64,000 bases of DNA from Dactylosporangium sp040605635 (GCF_040605635.1 NZ_JBEXDG010000014.1:124001-188000); one strand, 5' to 3'; positions 1 through 7,913 are shown, counted from the first letter of the stretch. Translations and numbers: made by a program. Notes: generated from the letters alone by a model not told the origin.

Positions 1-163
1 CGTGCTGCCCAGGTAGGTGTCCTGGCCAGTCGTCCACGTCGAAGACCAGCGTCCGCGCCGTCGGCGTCTCGAAGTGAGCGGCCGACAGCACCGCCTTGCG
101 CCAGGTCAGGCGGCCGGAGCGCAGCGCAGGACGACCGGCCTCAGGGCTGGGCTCATGCCGCAC
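1..163 (-). CDS. FAD-binding ferredoxin/flavin reductase, 5' part only
   Basis: This is the N-terminal part of a reductase that runs off the left edge. The minus frame reads a stretch ending in VDDWPGHLPGQH, the flavin-site motif of the ferredoxin-NADP reductase family (PGHLPGQH-type), preceded by a beta-strand ETPTARTLVFD. The chosen start is GTG at 163 because GGAGGA lies just upstream (167-172), although with only a 3-base gap. An ATG at 156 is in another frame and hits a stop after 16 codons. The gene follows the sulfite-oxidase-like gene by about 27 bases on the same strand. In actinobacteria these two families are commonly paired, the flavoprotein presumably exchanging electrons with the molybdoenzyme. 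The family call is firm and the start less so. Confidence 0.75.
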   Translation of the reverse strand, partial: MRHEPSPEAGRPALRSGRLTWRKAVLSAAHFETPTARTLVFDVDDWPGHLPGQH

Positions 164-190
164 GGCTCCTCCGCTCCGCTCCGGGGCCGT

Positions 191-790
191 TCAGTCGCCC
201 TGATACCGCTGCTCGCGCCATGGGTCTCCGTAGTCGTGATAGCCCGCTTCCTCCCAGAAGCCCGGCTCGTCCTGCAGCATCAGCCGCAGCCCGTGCACCC
301 ATTTCGCGGACTTCCACAGATACAGGTGCGGCACGAGCAGCCGGGCGGGCCCGCCGTGCTCGGGGGTGAGCGGCTCGTCGTCGTAGCGATACGCCACCCA
401 CGCCTGACCGTCGAGGAGGTCTTCGAGGGGGAGGTTGGTGGTGTACCCGTCGTAGGAGTGTGCCATCACGAAGTCCGCCGCCGACTCGACGTCCTGCATG
501 AGCGTGTCCACCGGCACGCCCCGCCAGCCGGTCCGCAGCTTCGACCACTTGGTGACGCAGTGGATGTCGACGGTGACGTCCTCATACGGCAGCTCGGTGA
601 ACTCCGCCCACGTCCACTGCGTCGTCCCACCCGTCTCGGTGGTGATGACGAACTCCCACCGGTCCGTGCTCAGCCTCGGCGTGGGCCCGGCGGACAGCAC
701 GGGGAAGTCGTGCGCCAGATACTGCCCGGGCGGCAGATCCGGCTCCTGCGCACGCCGCCGCCCACCGAACCCCGTGGTAACGAAACTCAT
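191..790 (-). CDS. sulfite oxidase-like molybdopterin oxidoreductase
   Basis: A 199-residue single-domain protein of the oxidoreductase molybdopterin-binding family (COG2041-like). Cys78 in VDIHCVTKWS is the expected molybdenum ligand, and GWRGVPVDTLM and HGGPARLLVPHLYLWKSAKWV are characteristic pterin-site segments. There is no Tat or Sec signal and no dimerisation domain, so it is a short cytoplasmic-type member, not a full sulfite oxidase. The substrate cannot be told from sequence. The ATG at 790 lies inside the last copy of the 80-bp repeat and overlaps the stop of a 27-codon mini-ORF (ATGA, 787-790). No independent ribosome site is present, so translation may depend on that upstream frame. 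A flavin reductase follows directly, suggesting a two-component redox system. Confidence 0.85.
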   Translation of the reverse strand: MSFVTTGFGGRRRAQEPDLPPGQYLAHDFPVLSAGPTPRLSTDRWEFVITTETGGTTQWTWAEFTELPYEDVTVDIHCVTKWSKLRTGWRGVPVDTLMQDVESAADFVMAHSYDGYTTNLPLEDLLDGQAWVAYRYDDEPLTPEHGGPARLLVPHLYLWKSAKWVHGLRLMLQDEPGFWEEAGYHDYGDPWREQRYQGD

Positions 791-870
791 GCCGTCAGCT
801 CGCTTCGCTCACCGACGACATGAGCGCCAAGTCCACCCTGCGACATGATTCGCTCGCTTCGCTCACTCAT
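787..870 (-). CDS. 27-codon repeat mini-ORF, coupled to molybdoenzyme gene
   Basis: This is the last unit of the tandem repeat. It reads MSERSERIMSQGGLGAHVVG followed by ERSELTA and a TGA stop. The stop overlaps the ATG of the molybdoenzyme gene (ATGA at 790-787), and its own ATG overlaps the stop of the preceding identical unit. It has no recognisable domain. Whether the peptide is made is unknown. The frame may be a by-product of a selfish repeat, but the exact stop/start overlaps are typical of translational coupling. Confidence 0.3.
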   Translation of the reverse strand: MSERSERIMSQGGLGAHVVGERSELTA

Positions 871-950
871 GCCGTCAGCTCGCTTCGCTCACCGACGACA
901 TGAGCGCCAAGTCCACCCTGCGACATGATTCGCTCGCTTCGCTCACTCAT
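867..950 (-). CDS. 27-codon repeat mini-ORF, second copy
   Basis: Identical in sequence to the copy at 787-870 and joined to it by an ATGA overlap at 870-867. The ATG at 950 overlaps the end of a third copy that disappears into the assembly gap. Because the unit is 80 bases, not a multiple of three, successive copies lie in different frames. Continuous translation through the array would therefore need termination and re-initiation at each ATGA. Confidence 0.3.
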   Translation of the reverse strand: MSERSERIMSQGGLGAHVVGERSELTA

Positions 951-960
951 GCCGTCAGCT

Positions 961-1058
961 NNNNNNNNNNNNNNNNNNNNNNNNNNNNNNNNNNNNNNNN
1001 NNNNNNNNNNNNNNNNNNNNNNNNNNNNNNNNNNNNNNNNNNNNNNNNNNNNNNNNNN
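961..1058. other. assembly gap (98 N) inside the repeat
   Basis: Unresolved bases. If only 80-bp copies filled the gap, the phases of the flanking copies (951 and about 1051) should differ by a multiple of 80, but they differ by 100. The N run is therefore an estimate, and the true copy number is unknown. Confidence 0.95.
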
Positions 1059-1165
1059 CTCGCTTCGCTCACCGACGACATGAGCGCCAAGTCCACCCTG
1101 CGACATGATTCGCTCGCTTCGCTCACTCATGCCCGCAATCCTGCCGCAGCCCCGGCCGCCCGCCA

Positions 1166-2068
1166 TCAGCCAGAAGACCGGTCGGCGCGAGAGGTGAGGC
1201 AGCCCACGTCCGCGTCCAGGACGGCGGGAGCACCGAGCACCACCGTCTCCTGCCCCACGCCGTGCCCGATCCTCAGCCCGCCCAGCACCGGCACCCCGAG
1301 GGCGCGCAGATGCTCGCGCAGCACGTCCACGACGGTCGTCGGCCCGCGGTCCGCGCAGTTCGTGAACTGCCCCACGGCCACCCCCAGGACCCCCTCGAAC
1401 GCACCGGAACGCCGCAGGTGGGTGAGCATGCGATCGACGCGGTACGGCGCCTCGCCCACGTCCTCCAGGAGCATGATCCTTCCGGCGAACGACGGCATGT
1501 CGGCGGTGCCGATCGTGCTGGCCAGCATCGAGAGGTTCCCGCCGAGCAGCACCCCGCGGACGGCCGCCCCCGGCACCCGCACGGCACCCGTTTCCTCGTC
1601 GCCGCTGGTGTACGACCGCAGCGGCCCGGACGTGAACAGCGCCTCCCACAAGGAGGTGGCCGAGTCCGCGGGCAGACGGTCGTCGAACCACGCCGCGCCC
1701 GGCCCGTGCACCACCGGCCATCCGGCGGTCCGCCACACCGCCAGCTGCAGCGCGGTGATGTCGGAGAACCCGACGAGCGGCTTCGGCTCGCCCAGGCGCA
1801 CCCTGTCGACGATGCGTTGTGCGCCGTAGCCGCCTCTCGTACATACGACGGCGCGGACATCCGGGTCCTCGAAGGCGTCGTTGAGGTCGCGGAGCCGGTC
1901 GTCGTCGTGCCCGGCCAGGTATCCGCTGCGGTCGAACACGTGCCGGCCCGTGCGCACCCGCAGCCCCCAGCTCGACAGCAGCTCGATGCCCCGGGCCACC
2001 CGGTCCGGTCTCGTCGGCCCGGACGGTGACACCAGAGCGACCATGTCTCCGCGTCGTAGCACTCGCAC
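1166..2068 (-). CDS. LD-carboxypeptidase (peptidase S66)
   Basis: A 300-residue serine peptidase of the S66 family, which trims the terminal D-alanine from L,D-linked tetrapeptides during murein recycling. The catalytic triad is visible: Ser102 in VGFSDIT, Glu202 in LLEDVGEAPYR and His269 in LRIGHG. No signal peptide is seen, in keeping with the cytoplasmic role of the family. The GTG start at 2068 has no ribosome site but lies six bases after the hexamer GACAAT (2080-2075), so a leaderless mRNA is likely. The stop TGA (1168-1166) shares its A with an ATG that opens a 12-codon lead-in, in frame with the first repeat mini-ORF. This ties the gene translationally to the repeat array and the molybdoenzyme downstream. 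Confidence 0.92.
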   Translation of the reverse strand: MRVLRRGDMVALVSPSGPTRPDRVARGIELLSSWGLRVRTGRHVFDRSGYLAGHDDDRLRDLNDAFEDPDVRAVVCTRGGYGAQRIVDRVRLGEPKPLVGFSDITALQLAVWRTAGWPVVHGPGAAWFDDRLPADSATSLWEALFTSGPLRSYTSGDEETGAVRVPGAAVRGVLLGGNLSMLASTIGTADMPSFAGRIMLLEDVGEAPYRVDRMLTHLRRSGAFEGVLGVAVGQFTNCADRGPTTVVDVLREHLRALGVPVLGGLRIGHGVGQETVVLGAPAVLDADVGCLTSRADRSSG

Positions 2069-2073
2069 GCCGT

Positions 2074-2080
2074 TATTGTC
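2074..2080. promoter_or_regulatory. shared bidirectional -10 element
   Basis: The 17-bp spacer between two divergent GTG starts (2068 minus, 2086 plus) contains TATTGT (2074-2079) read rightward and GACAAT (2080-2075) read leftward. Each ends six bases from its start codon. One nearly symmetrical hexamer thus appears to launch two leaderless transcripts in opposite directions. The assignment comes from spacing and motif alone. Confidence 0.6.
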
Positions 2081-2085
2081 GGGTC

Positions 2086-2886
2086 GTGACGATCGAAGGG
2101 TCCCCGCGGGGACGGTTGGCGCTCGTGGTGGAGAACGACCCCAGCGACGGTCCGGGGCGTCTCGCCGGCTGGCTGACGGACGGTGGCCTGGAGCTCGCCG
2201 TCGTCCGCCCGCACGCGGGTGACGAACTCCCCGCCGACCTGGACGGCTACGCCGCCCTCGTCGTGCTCGGCGGCGAGCAGGACGCGTTCCCCGGCCCTGA
2301 CGGGTCCCGCGCCGCGCCGTGGTTCCCGCAGCTCGACGGCCTGCTGCGCAAAGCGGTCCGGCACAAGGTGCCGACCCTCGCGATCTGCCTCGGCGCGCAG
2401 CTGCTCGCCCAGGCGCACGGCGGCACCGTCGAGCGCAGCGCCGCCGGGCCCGAGATCGGGGTGCGGCTCGTCGCCCGCCGCGACGTCGCCGACACCGACC
2501 CCGTCTTCGCCGCCGTGCCGTTCGCCCCGGACGTGCTGCACTGGCACGTCGACGAGATCGTCGAGCTGCCCGTCACCGCGACCCTGCTCGCCGCGTCCAC
2601 CCACTACCCGGTGCAGGCGTTCCGGATCGGCGCGACCGCGTGGGGCCTGCAGTTCCACATCGAGTGCGACCTGCCGATGTTCGCGCAGTGGGCGATGGAC
2701 GGCGTCGGCACCCTCGCCGACCTCGGCATCGACCCGATCGAGCTCCTGGAGAGCGTCGAGGCGGCGCTGCCCGATGTCGCCGAGGTGTGGCAGCCGTTCG
2801 CCGAGCGGTTCGCCGCCGTCGCGCTCGGCCGTACCCCGCGTGGTGAGGGCGGCCTGCGGTCCCTGCCGCTGCTGGGGCCCGCCTGA
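2086..2886 (+). CDS. class I glutamine amidotransferase-type protein
   Basis: A 266-residue stand-alone type-1 glutamine amidotransferase domain. The nucleophile is Cys101 in AICLGAQLLAQ, and the His191/Glu193 pair is in QFHIECDL, so the catalytic triad is intact. The acceptor substrate is not evident. Members of this group are often annotated as GMP synthase-like, and some act as gamma-glutamyl hydrolases. The GTG at 2086 is preferred over the upstream ATG at 2026 because the latter lies inside the divergent gene and because a -10-like TATTGT ends six bases before the GTG. The stop overlaps the glnE ATG (TGATG, 2884-2888), so the two are probably cotranslated, which places the gene beside nitrogen control. 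Confidence 0.85.
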   Translation: MTIEGSPRGRLALVVENDPSDGPGRLAGWLTDGGLELAVVRPHAGDELPADLDGYAALVVLGGEQDAFPGPDGSRAAPWFPQLDGLLRKAVRHKVPTLAICLGAQLLAQAHGGTVERSAAGPEIGVRLVARRDVADTDPVFAAVPFAPDVLHWHVDEIVELPVTATLLAASTHYPVQAFRIGATAWGLQFHIECDLPMFAQWAMDGVGTLADLGIDPIELLESVEAALPDVAEVWQPFAERFAAVALGRTPRGEGGLRSLPLLGPA

Positions 2887-5813
2887 TGCCCCCCGCCGGT
2901 CACCTCGCCCGCTTCGGGTTCACCGACGACGCCCGCTCCTCTGCCCTCGCCGGGCCCGAGGGGCTGCGGCTGTGGGACCCGGAGACCCGCCGCCCCACCG
3001 ACGACGACGCCGCGACGCTGCTCGACACGCTGTACTTCGCCGCCGACCCCGACCTGGCGCTCTTCCAGCTGCACCGGCTCGTCGAGGCGGCGGGGCAGGA
3101 GGTCCGCGACGCCGTCCTCACCGACCGGTCGCTGCGGCGGCGGCTCATCGGGGTGCTCGGCGTGTCCGCGACCCTCGGCGACCTGCTCGTCGCCAACCCC
3201 GCGGAGTGGAAGGAGCTGCAGGGCGAGCAGAACCATCGCCCCGCCGGCTACGCGACCCGCGACGCGTCCACGGTCCCGCTCCTGCGCAGCGCGTACCGGC
3301 GGGAACTGCTCCGCATCGTCGCCGCCGACCTCACCGGGGCGGCCGACGTCGACGTCACGATGCGCCGCCTGACGGAGCTCGCCGACGCCACCCTGTCCGC
3401 GGCCCTGGCCATCGCCGCGGTGGAGCATCCCACGTCCGCCGGCGTCTGCACCCTGTCCGTCGTCGCGATGGGCAAGTGCGGCGGGCGGGAGCTCAACTAC
3501 GTCAGCGACGTCGACGTCGTCTTCGTCGCCGAGCCCCTGGGCGGCGCCGAAGGCGCCGACGGCGTCGACGTCGAGGTGGCCATGCGGGCCGGCAGCACAC
3601 TCGCCGCCCGCCTCATGGAGATCTGCGGTTTCGTCGCCTGGCCCGTCGACGCCGCCCTGCGCCCCGAGGGCAGCCGCGGCGCGCTCGTGCGGACCGTCGC
3701 CTCGCACCTCGCGTACTACCGCAAGTGGGCGAAGACGTGGGAGTTCCAGGCGCTGCTGAAGGCCCGTCCCGCCGCCGGTGACCTCGAGCTCGGCGCCCGG
3801 TGGCTGCAGGAGCTCCAGCCGCTGATCTGGTCCGCCGCCGAACGCCCCGAGGCCGTCGACGAGGTCCGGGCGATGCGCCGCCGCATCGTCGAGCAGATCC
3901 CGCGCACCGAGGTCGACCGCGAGATCAAACGCGGCCCCGGCGGGCTGCGCGACATCGAGTTCGCGGTGCAGCTGCTGCAGCTGGTGCACGGCCGCGCCGA
4001 CGAGACCCTGCGCACCCCGACCACCATCGAGGGCCTGCGAGCCCTCATCGAAGGCGGCTACGTCGGGCTCGCCGACGGTGAGGCGCTGCTGCGCGCGTAC
4101 CGCTTCCTGCGCACCGTCGAGCACCGCCTCCAGCTGCAACGCCTCCGCCGGACCCACACCGTGCCCGACGACCCGGCCGCGCTGCGCTGGCTCGCGCACG
4201 CCCTCGGCTACCGGCCGAACGCCGCCCGCGACGCCGTCGAGTCCTTCCGCGCCGACTGGGTCCGGCACGCGCAGGAGGTACGCCGGCTGCACGCGAAACT
4301 CCTCTACCGGCCGCTGCTCGAAGCCGTCGCCCGGGTCCCCAGCGAGCAGTTGCGCCTCACCGCGACCGCGGCCAAGGCCCGCCTGGAGCTGCTCGGCTTC
4401 GCCGACCCCGCCGGCGCGCTGCGCCACATCGAGGCCCTCACCGGTGGCGTGTCCCGGACCGCGGCCATCCAGCGGCAGCTGCTGCCGGTCCTGCTCAGCG
4501 AGTTCGCCGACGCCCCCGAACCCGACCGCGGGCTGCTCGCCTACCGGCAGGTCTCCGACACGCTCGGCAACACCCCCTGGTATCTGCGGCTCCTGCGCGA
4601 CGAGGGCCCGGTCGCGCTGCGCCTGGCCCGGCTGCTCGCGCTGTCCCGGTACGTCACCGAACTCCTCGTCCACGACCCCGAGGCGCTGCGCCTCCTCGCC
4701 GACGACGCCGAGCTCGTGCCCCGCACCGCCGCCCAGCTCGCCACCCAGTTCGCCGCCGCCGCGGCCCGCCACGACGACCCCGAGACCGCGATCAACGCCG
4801 TCCGCGCGTCCCGCCGCCGCGAGCTGTTCCGCATCGCCTGCGCCGACCTTCTCGGCTTCCTCGACGTGTCCGCCGTCGGCGTCGCCCTCTCCGCCGTCAT
4901 CGATGCCACGCTCACCGCCACCCTCGGCGTCACCGCCGTGCCCGCCGTCGACCGCGGCCTGCACTTCACCGTCATCGGCATGGGCCGCCTCGGCGGCGAG
5001 GAGACCAGCTACCCCTCCGACGCCGACGTCCTCTTCGTCTACGAGCCGCCGCCCGGCATGGCCGACGACGCCGCCAGCGGGCTCGCGCTCACCGTCGCCG
5101 AGGACCTGCGCCGCCTCCTCGCCCGACCCGCCCCCGACCCGCCACTGGGCGTCGACGCCGACCTGCGCCCCGAGGGCCGCCAGGGTCCGCTGGTGCGCAG
5201 CCTGTACGCCTACCAGCAGTACTACGCCCGCTGGTCGAAGGTCTGGGAGGCACAGGCCCTGCTGCGCGCCCGCCACGTGGCCGGCTCCGTCCCTCTGGGG
5301 GAGCGTTTCCTGGAGCTGGCCGACACGATGCGCTTCCCGGACGGCGGCCTCACCCGCGACCAGATCCACGAGATCCGCCGCATCAAGGCCCGCGTCGACA
5401 GCGAACGCCTGCCCCGCGGCGCCGACCCCGCCACCCACACGAAACTGGGCCGCGGCGGCCTCGCCGACGTCGAGTGGACCGTCCAGCTGCTCCAGCTCCT
5501 GCACGGCCGCACCGTCCCCGCGCTGCGCACCACCCGCACGCTGTCGGCGCTGGCCGCGGCGACCGAGGCGGCCCTGATCGAGCCGGCCGACGCCACCGCC
5601 ATGCAGTCCGCCTGGGAGCAGGCCTCCAGGGTCCGCAACCTGCTCACCCTGGTCCGCGGCCGAGCCACCGACCAGCTCCCGCGCCAGGGCCCCGACCTGG
5701 CCGCCGTGGCCCGCATCCTGGGCGGCGTGGAGCCCCAGGAGTTCCTCGACGAGTACCTGCGGGTCGCCCGCCGGGCCCGCCAGGCGGTGGAGCGCATCTT
5801 CGACGCCCACTAG
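2886..5813 (+). CDS. glnE: glutamine synthetase adenylyltransferase/deadenylase
   Basis: A 975-residue bifunctional GlnE, which attaches AMP to and removes it from a tyrosine of glutamine synthetase. Two nucleotidyltransferase modules are visible. The N-terminal deadenylase has MGKCGGRELNYVSDVDVVF near residue 193, and the C-terminal adenylylase has MGRLGGEETSYPSDADVLF near residue 695. Both keep the SDxD metal-binding pair. Each is followed by its GGLRDIEF/GGLADVEW helix with LLQLxHG. The length is normal for the family. It is translationally coupled to the amidotransferase and faces its target glnA across a shared terminator. A 1068-codon minus-strand reading frame over the same DNA is a GC-bias shadow. 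Confidence 0.97.
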   Translation: MPPAGHLARFGFTDDARSSALAGPEGLRLWDPETRRPTDDDAATLLDTLYFAADPDLALFQLHRLVEAAGQEVRDAVLTDRSLRRRLIGVLGVSATLGDLLVANPAEWKELQGEQNHRPAGYATRDASTVPLLRSAYRRELLRIVAADLTGAADVDVTMRRLTELADATLSAALAIAAVEHPTSAGVCTLSVVAMGKCGGRELNYVSDVDVVFVAEPLGGAEGADGVDVEVAMRAGSTLAARLMEICGFVAWPVDAALRPEGSRGALVRTVASHLAYYRKWAKTWEFQALLKARPAAGDLELGARWLQELQPLIWSAAERPEAVDEVRAMRRRIVEQIPRTEVDREIKRGPGGLRDIEFAVQLLQLVHGRADETLRTPTTIEGLRALIEGGYVGLADGEALLRAYRFLRTVEHRLQLQRLRRTHTVPDDPAALRWLAHALGYRPNAARDAVESFRADWVRHAQEVRRLHAKLLYRPLLEAVARVPSEQLRLTATAAKARLELLGFADPAGALRHIEALTGGVSRTAAIQRQLLPVLLSEFADAPEPDRGLLAYRQVSDTLGNTPWYLRLLRDEGPVALRLARLLALSRYVTELLVHDPEALRLLADDAELVPRTAAQLATQFAAAAARHDDPETAINAVRASRRRELFRIACADLLGFLDVSAVGVALSAVIDATLTATLGVTAVPAVDRGLHFTVIGMGRLGGEETSYPSDADVLFVYEPPPGMADDAASGLALTVAEDLRRLLARPAPDPPLGVDADLRPEGRQGPLVRSLYAYQQYYARWSKVWEAQALLRARHVAGSVPLGERFLELADTMRFPDGGLTRDQIHEIRRIKARVDSERLPRGADPATHTKLGRGGLADVEWTVQLLQLLHGRTVPALRTTRTLSALAAATEAALIEPADATAMQSAWEQASRVRNLLTLVRGRATDQLPRQGPDLAAVARILGGVEPQEFLDEYLRVARRARQAVERIFDAH

Positions 5814-5855
5814 CCGCGCCGACCCGTCCGTGGCCGGATCGTGGCACGACGCGAA

Positions 5856-5898
5856 ACGGCGGTCACGCCGGCCGGTGAGGGCCGGGCGTGACCGCCGT
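5856..5898. terminator. bidirectional terminator between glnE and glnA
   Basis: A perfect 14-bp inverted repeat (ACGGCGGTCACGCC at 5856-5869 and its complement at 5885-5898) with an inner GGCC/GGCC extension. It lies between the convergent glnE and glnA stops. There is no T tract, which is common for high-GC actinobacteria. Confidence 0.8.
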
Positions 5899-5942
5899 CT
5901 GGAGGAGCTACCCGCCGCGCCGTTCAGCGTGGCGGGGGTGGA

Positions 5943-7367
5943 TCACACGTCGTAGTACATCGCGAACTCGTGCGGGGTGGGGCGGAGGCGGACCGGGTCG
6001 ACCTCGTTGGCGCGCTTGTAGGAGATCCAGGTGTCGATCAGGTCCTGGGTGAAGACGCCGCCCTCGAGGAGGAAGCCGTGGTCGCCTTCGAGGGTGTTGA
6101 GGACCTCTTCGAGCGAGCCGGGGACCTGCTTGACGTTGGCGACCTCCTCCGGCGGGAGGTCGTAGAGGTCCTTGTCGATCGGGGCCGGGGGCTCGATCTT
6201 GTTCTTGATGCCGTCCAGGCCGGCCATCAGCATGGAGGCGAAGGCCAGGTAGACGTTGGCCGAGGGGTCCGGGACGCGGAACTCGACGCGCTTGGCCTTG
6301 GCGTTCGTGCCCGTCACCGGGATACGGGTGCAGGCGGAGCGGTTGCGCTGCGAGTAGACCAGGTTGACCGGGGCCTCGTAGCCGGGGACCAGGCGGCGGT
6401 AGGAGTTCACCGTCGGGTTGGTGAAGGCCAGCAGCGACGGCGCGTGGTGCAGCAGGCCGCCGATGTACCAGCGGGCCGTGTCCGACAGGCCGCCGTAGCC
6501 GGCCTCGTCGTAGAACAGCGGCTCGCCGCCCAGCCAGAGGGACTGGTGGGTGTGCATGCCGGAGCCGTTGTCGCCGAAGAGCGGCTTCGGCATGAAGGTC
6601 GCGGTCTTGCCGGCGTGCCAGGCGACGTTCTTCACGATGTACTTGAAGAGCTGGAGCTGGTCGGCGGACTGCAGCAGCGTGCCGAAGCGGTAGTTGATCT
6701 CGGCCTGGCCGGCGGTGCCGACCTCGTGGTGCGAGCGCTCCACGATGAAGCCGGCGCCGATGAGGCGCTGCACGATCTGGTCACGCAGGTCGGCGTAGTG
6801 GTCGACCGGCGGGACGGGGAAGTAGCCACCCTTGTACGCGGTCTTGTAACCACGGTTGCCGCCCGGCTCGTCCTTGCCGGAGTTCCACCAGCCCTCGACC
6901 GAGTCGATGTAGTAGTAGGCCTGGTTGGCCGACGTCTCGTGCCGGATCGAGTCGAAGATGTAGAACTCGGCCTCGGGGCCGAAGTACGCGGTGTCGGCGA
7001 TGCCGCTCGACGCGAGATACGCCTCGGCCTTCTTCGCCACGTTGCGCGGGTCACGGGAGTAGGCCTCACGCGTGAACGGGTCGTGGATGAAGAAGTTGAG
7101 CGCCAGGGTCTTCTCGATCCGGAACGGGTCGATGAAGGCGGACGTCGGGTCCGGCAGCAGCATCATGTCCGACTCGTGGATCGCCTGGAAGCCACGGATG
7201 GACGAACCGTCGAACGCGAGGCCGTCGCTGAACACGCTCTCGTCGAACGACTCGGCGGGGACATTGAAGTGCTGCATGATGCCCGGCAGGTCGCAGAAGC
7301 GAATGTCGACGAAGCGGACGCCCTCGTCCTTCACGTATCGCAGCAGCTCGTCAGAATTGGCGAACAC
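5943..7367 (-). CDS. glnA: glutamine synthetase type I
   Basis: A 474-residue class I-beta glutamine synthetase, making glutamine from glutamate, ammonia and ATP as a cytoplasmic dodecamer. Diagnostic segments are FDGSSIRGFQAIHESDM near the N terminus, the glutamate-site PEAEFYIFD, the catalytic-loop region HTHQSLW, and the C-terminal KDLYDLPPEE. In the last, Tyr402 is the adenylylation site served by the neighbouring GlnE. The start ATG at 7367 is preceded by an AGGACGAG-type ribosome site. The 180-bp upstream region holds a candidate GlnR box. This matches the GlnA1 enzyme of mycobacteria and streptomycetes, normally the essential housekeeping form. Confidence 0.97.
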   Translation of the reverse strand: MFANSDELLRYVKDEGVRFVDIRFCDLPGIMQHFNVPAESFDESVFSDGLAFDGSSIRGFQAIHESDMMLLPDPTSAFIDPFRIEKTLALNFFIHDPFTREAYSRDPRNVAKKAEAYLASSGIADTAYFGPEAEFYIFDSIRHETSANQAYYYIDSVEGWWNSGKDEPGGNRGYKTAYKGGYFPVPPVDHYADLRDQIVQRLIGAGFIVERSHHEVGTAGQAEINYRFGTLLQSADQLQLFKYIVKNVAWHAGKTATFMPKPLFGDNGSGMHTHQSLWLGGEPLFYDEAGYGGLSDTARWYIGGLLHHAPSLLAFTNPTVNSYRRLVPGYEAPVNLVYSQRNRSACTRIPVTGTNAKAKRVEFRVPDPSANVYLAFASMLMAGLDGIKNKIEPPAPIDKDLYDLPPEEVANVKQVPGSLEEVLNTLEGDHGFLLEGGVFTQDLIDTWISYKRANEVDPVRLRPTPHEFAMYYDV

Positions 7368-7475
7368 TCGTCCTCCAGGTCGCAGGCAGTGCCAGTCGTG
7401 GTGATCACTTCAGTGTGAAGGTGGCTGGTTGGTCGCGACCGTAGAACTGTGCGATTGCCCAGGCATGTCTCGATT

Positions 7476-7491
7476 GTTTCCACTGTGTTTC
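7476..7491 (-). promoter_or_regulatory. putative GlnR operator upstream of glnA
   Basis: On the minus strand the sequence GAAAC-N6-GAAAC lies about 110-125 bases before the glnA start. Actinobacterial GlnR sites consist of GTnAC/GAAAC half-sites separated by six bases, so the spacing fits. The other pair of half-sites is not clear, and the assignment is inference. Confidence 0.45.
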
Positions 7492-7547
7492 GGCGCCACC
7501 GGTTCAGCCGATCATCGACGGTCACCTGTTCGGTAGGCTGACCCGTC

Positions 7548-7913
7548 GTGGAACTCTCCGGGGCCTCGCTGTCCAGGCGCTTCGGCGCGCTGCTCGTCGA
7601 CTGGCTGTTGTGCCTGCTCATCAGCAGGGCGTTCGCGGATCCGGTCGAGGCGCCGTGGCTCGCACCCGGCATTCTGCTGGTGGTCTACGGGCTGTTTCTC
7701 GGATTCTTCGCGCAGACCCTGGGCATGCGGCTCTTCAGCATCCGGTGTGTGTCAATGGCCACAGGCGGCCCGATCGGGGTCCCGCGGGCCATTCTGCGTG
7801 GGGCGTTGCTCCTGCTGGCGGTTCCGGCGCTGATCATGGACAAGGACGGCCGCGGACTGCACGACAAAGCCGCCGGCTCGTGGGTGGTCGGCACGGCACC
7901 GGCGGCCTCATAG
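7548..7913 (+). CDS. RDD-family membrane protein
   Basis: A 121-residue integral membrane protein of the RDD family. The segment RRFGALLVDWLLCLLIS is the family's Arg-Asp start. Two to three hydrophobic helices follow (about 15-30, 40-58 and 80-97), and the C-terminal DKDGRGLHDKAAGSWVV is typical. The function of the family is not settled. The GTG start at 7548 has TAGGCT (7534-7539) eight bases before it and no Shine-Dalgarno, so the mRNA is probably leaderless. Its position between glnA and the DUF4191 gene matches M. tuberculosis Rv2219A. Confidence 0.85.
   Translation: MELSGASLSRRFGALLVDWLLCLLISRAFADPVEAPWLAPGILLVVYGLFLGFFAQTLGMRLFSIRCVSMATGGPIGVPRAILRGALLLLAVPALIMDKDGRGLHDKAAGSWVVGTAPAAS

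Larger units (their letters stand above)
787..1130 (-). repeat. 80-bp tandem repeat of coupled mini-ORFs
   Basis: Two complete identical copies (791-870, 871-950), the beginning of a third (951-960) and most of a further copy (1059-1130) flank a run of N. Each copy carries the 13-mer GAGCGAAGCGAGC twice on the minus strand. The array fills the whole interval between the LD-carboxypeptidase stop and the molybdoenzyme start. The 13-mer is, to my knowledge, a common intergenic motif in Micromonosporaceae. The exact packing as coupled short frames is read directly from this sequence. Confidence 0.9.

Noticed and set aside
867..1844. 325-codon minus frame running from inside the LD-carboxypeptidase gene through the repeat and N run
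   Set aside because: It overlaps the real gene in another frame, is Arg/Gly-rich, and joins only by chance to the repeat peptides.
2604..5810. 1068-codon open frame antisense to glnE
   Set aside because: GC-bias shadow. The plus strand encodes a complete GlnE with both catalytic motifs, and the minus product is Gly/Ala/Val/Arg-rich with no domain.
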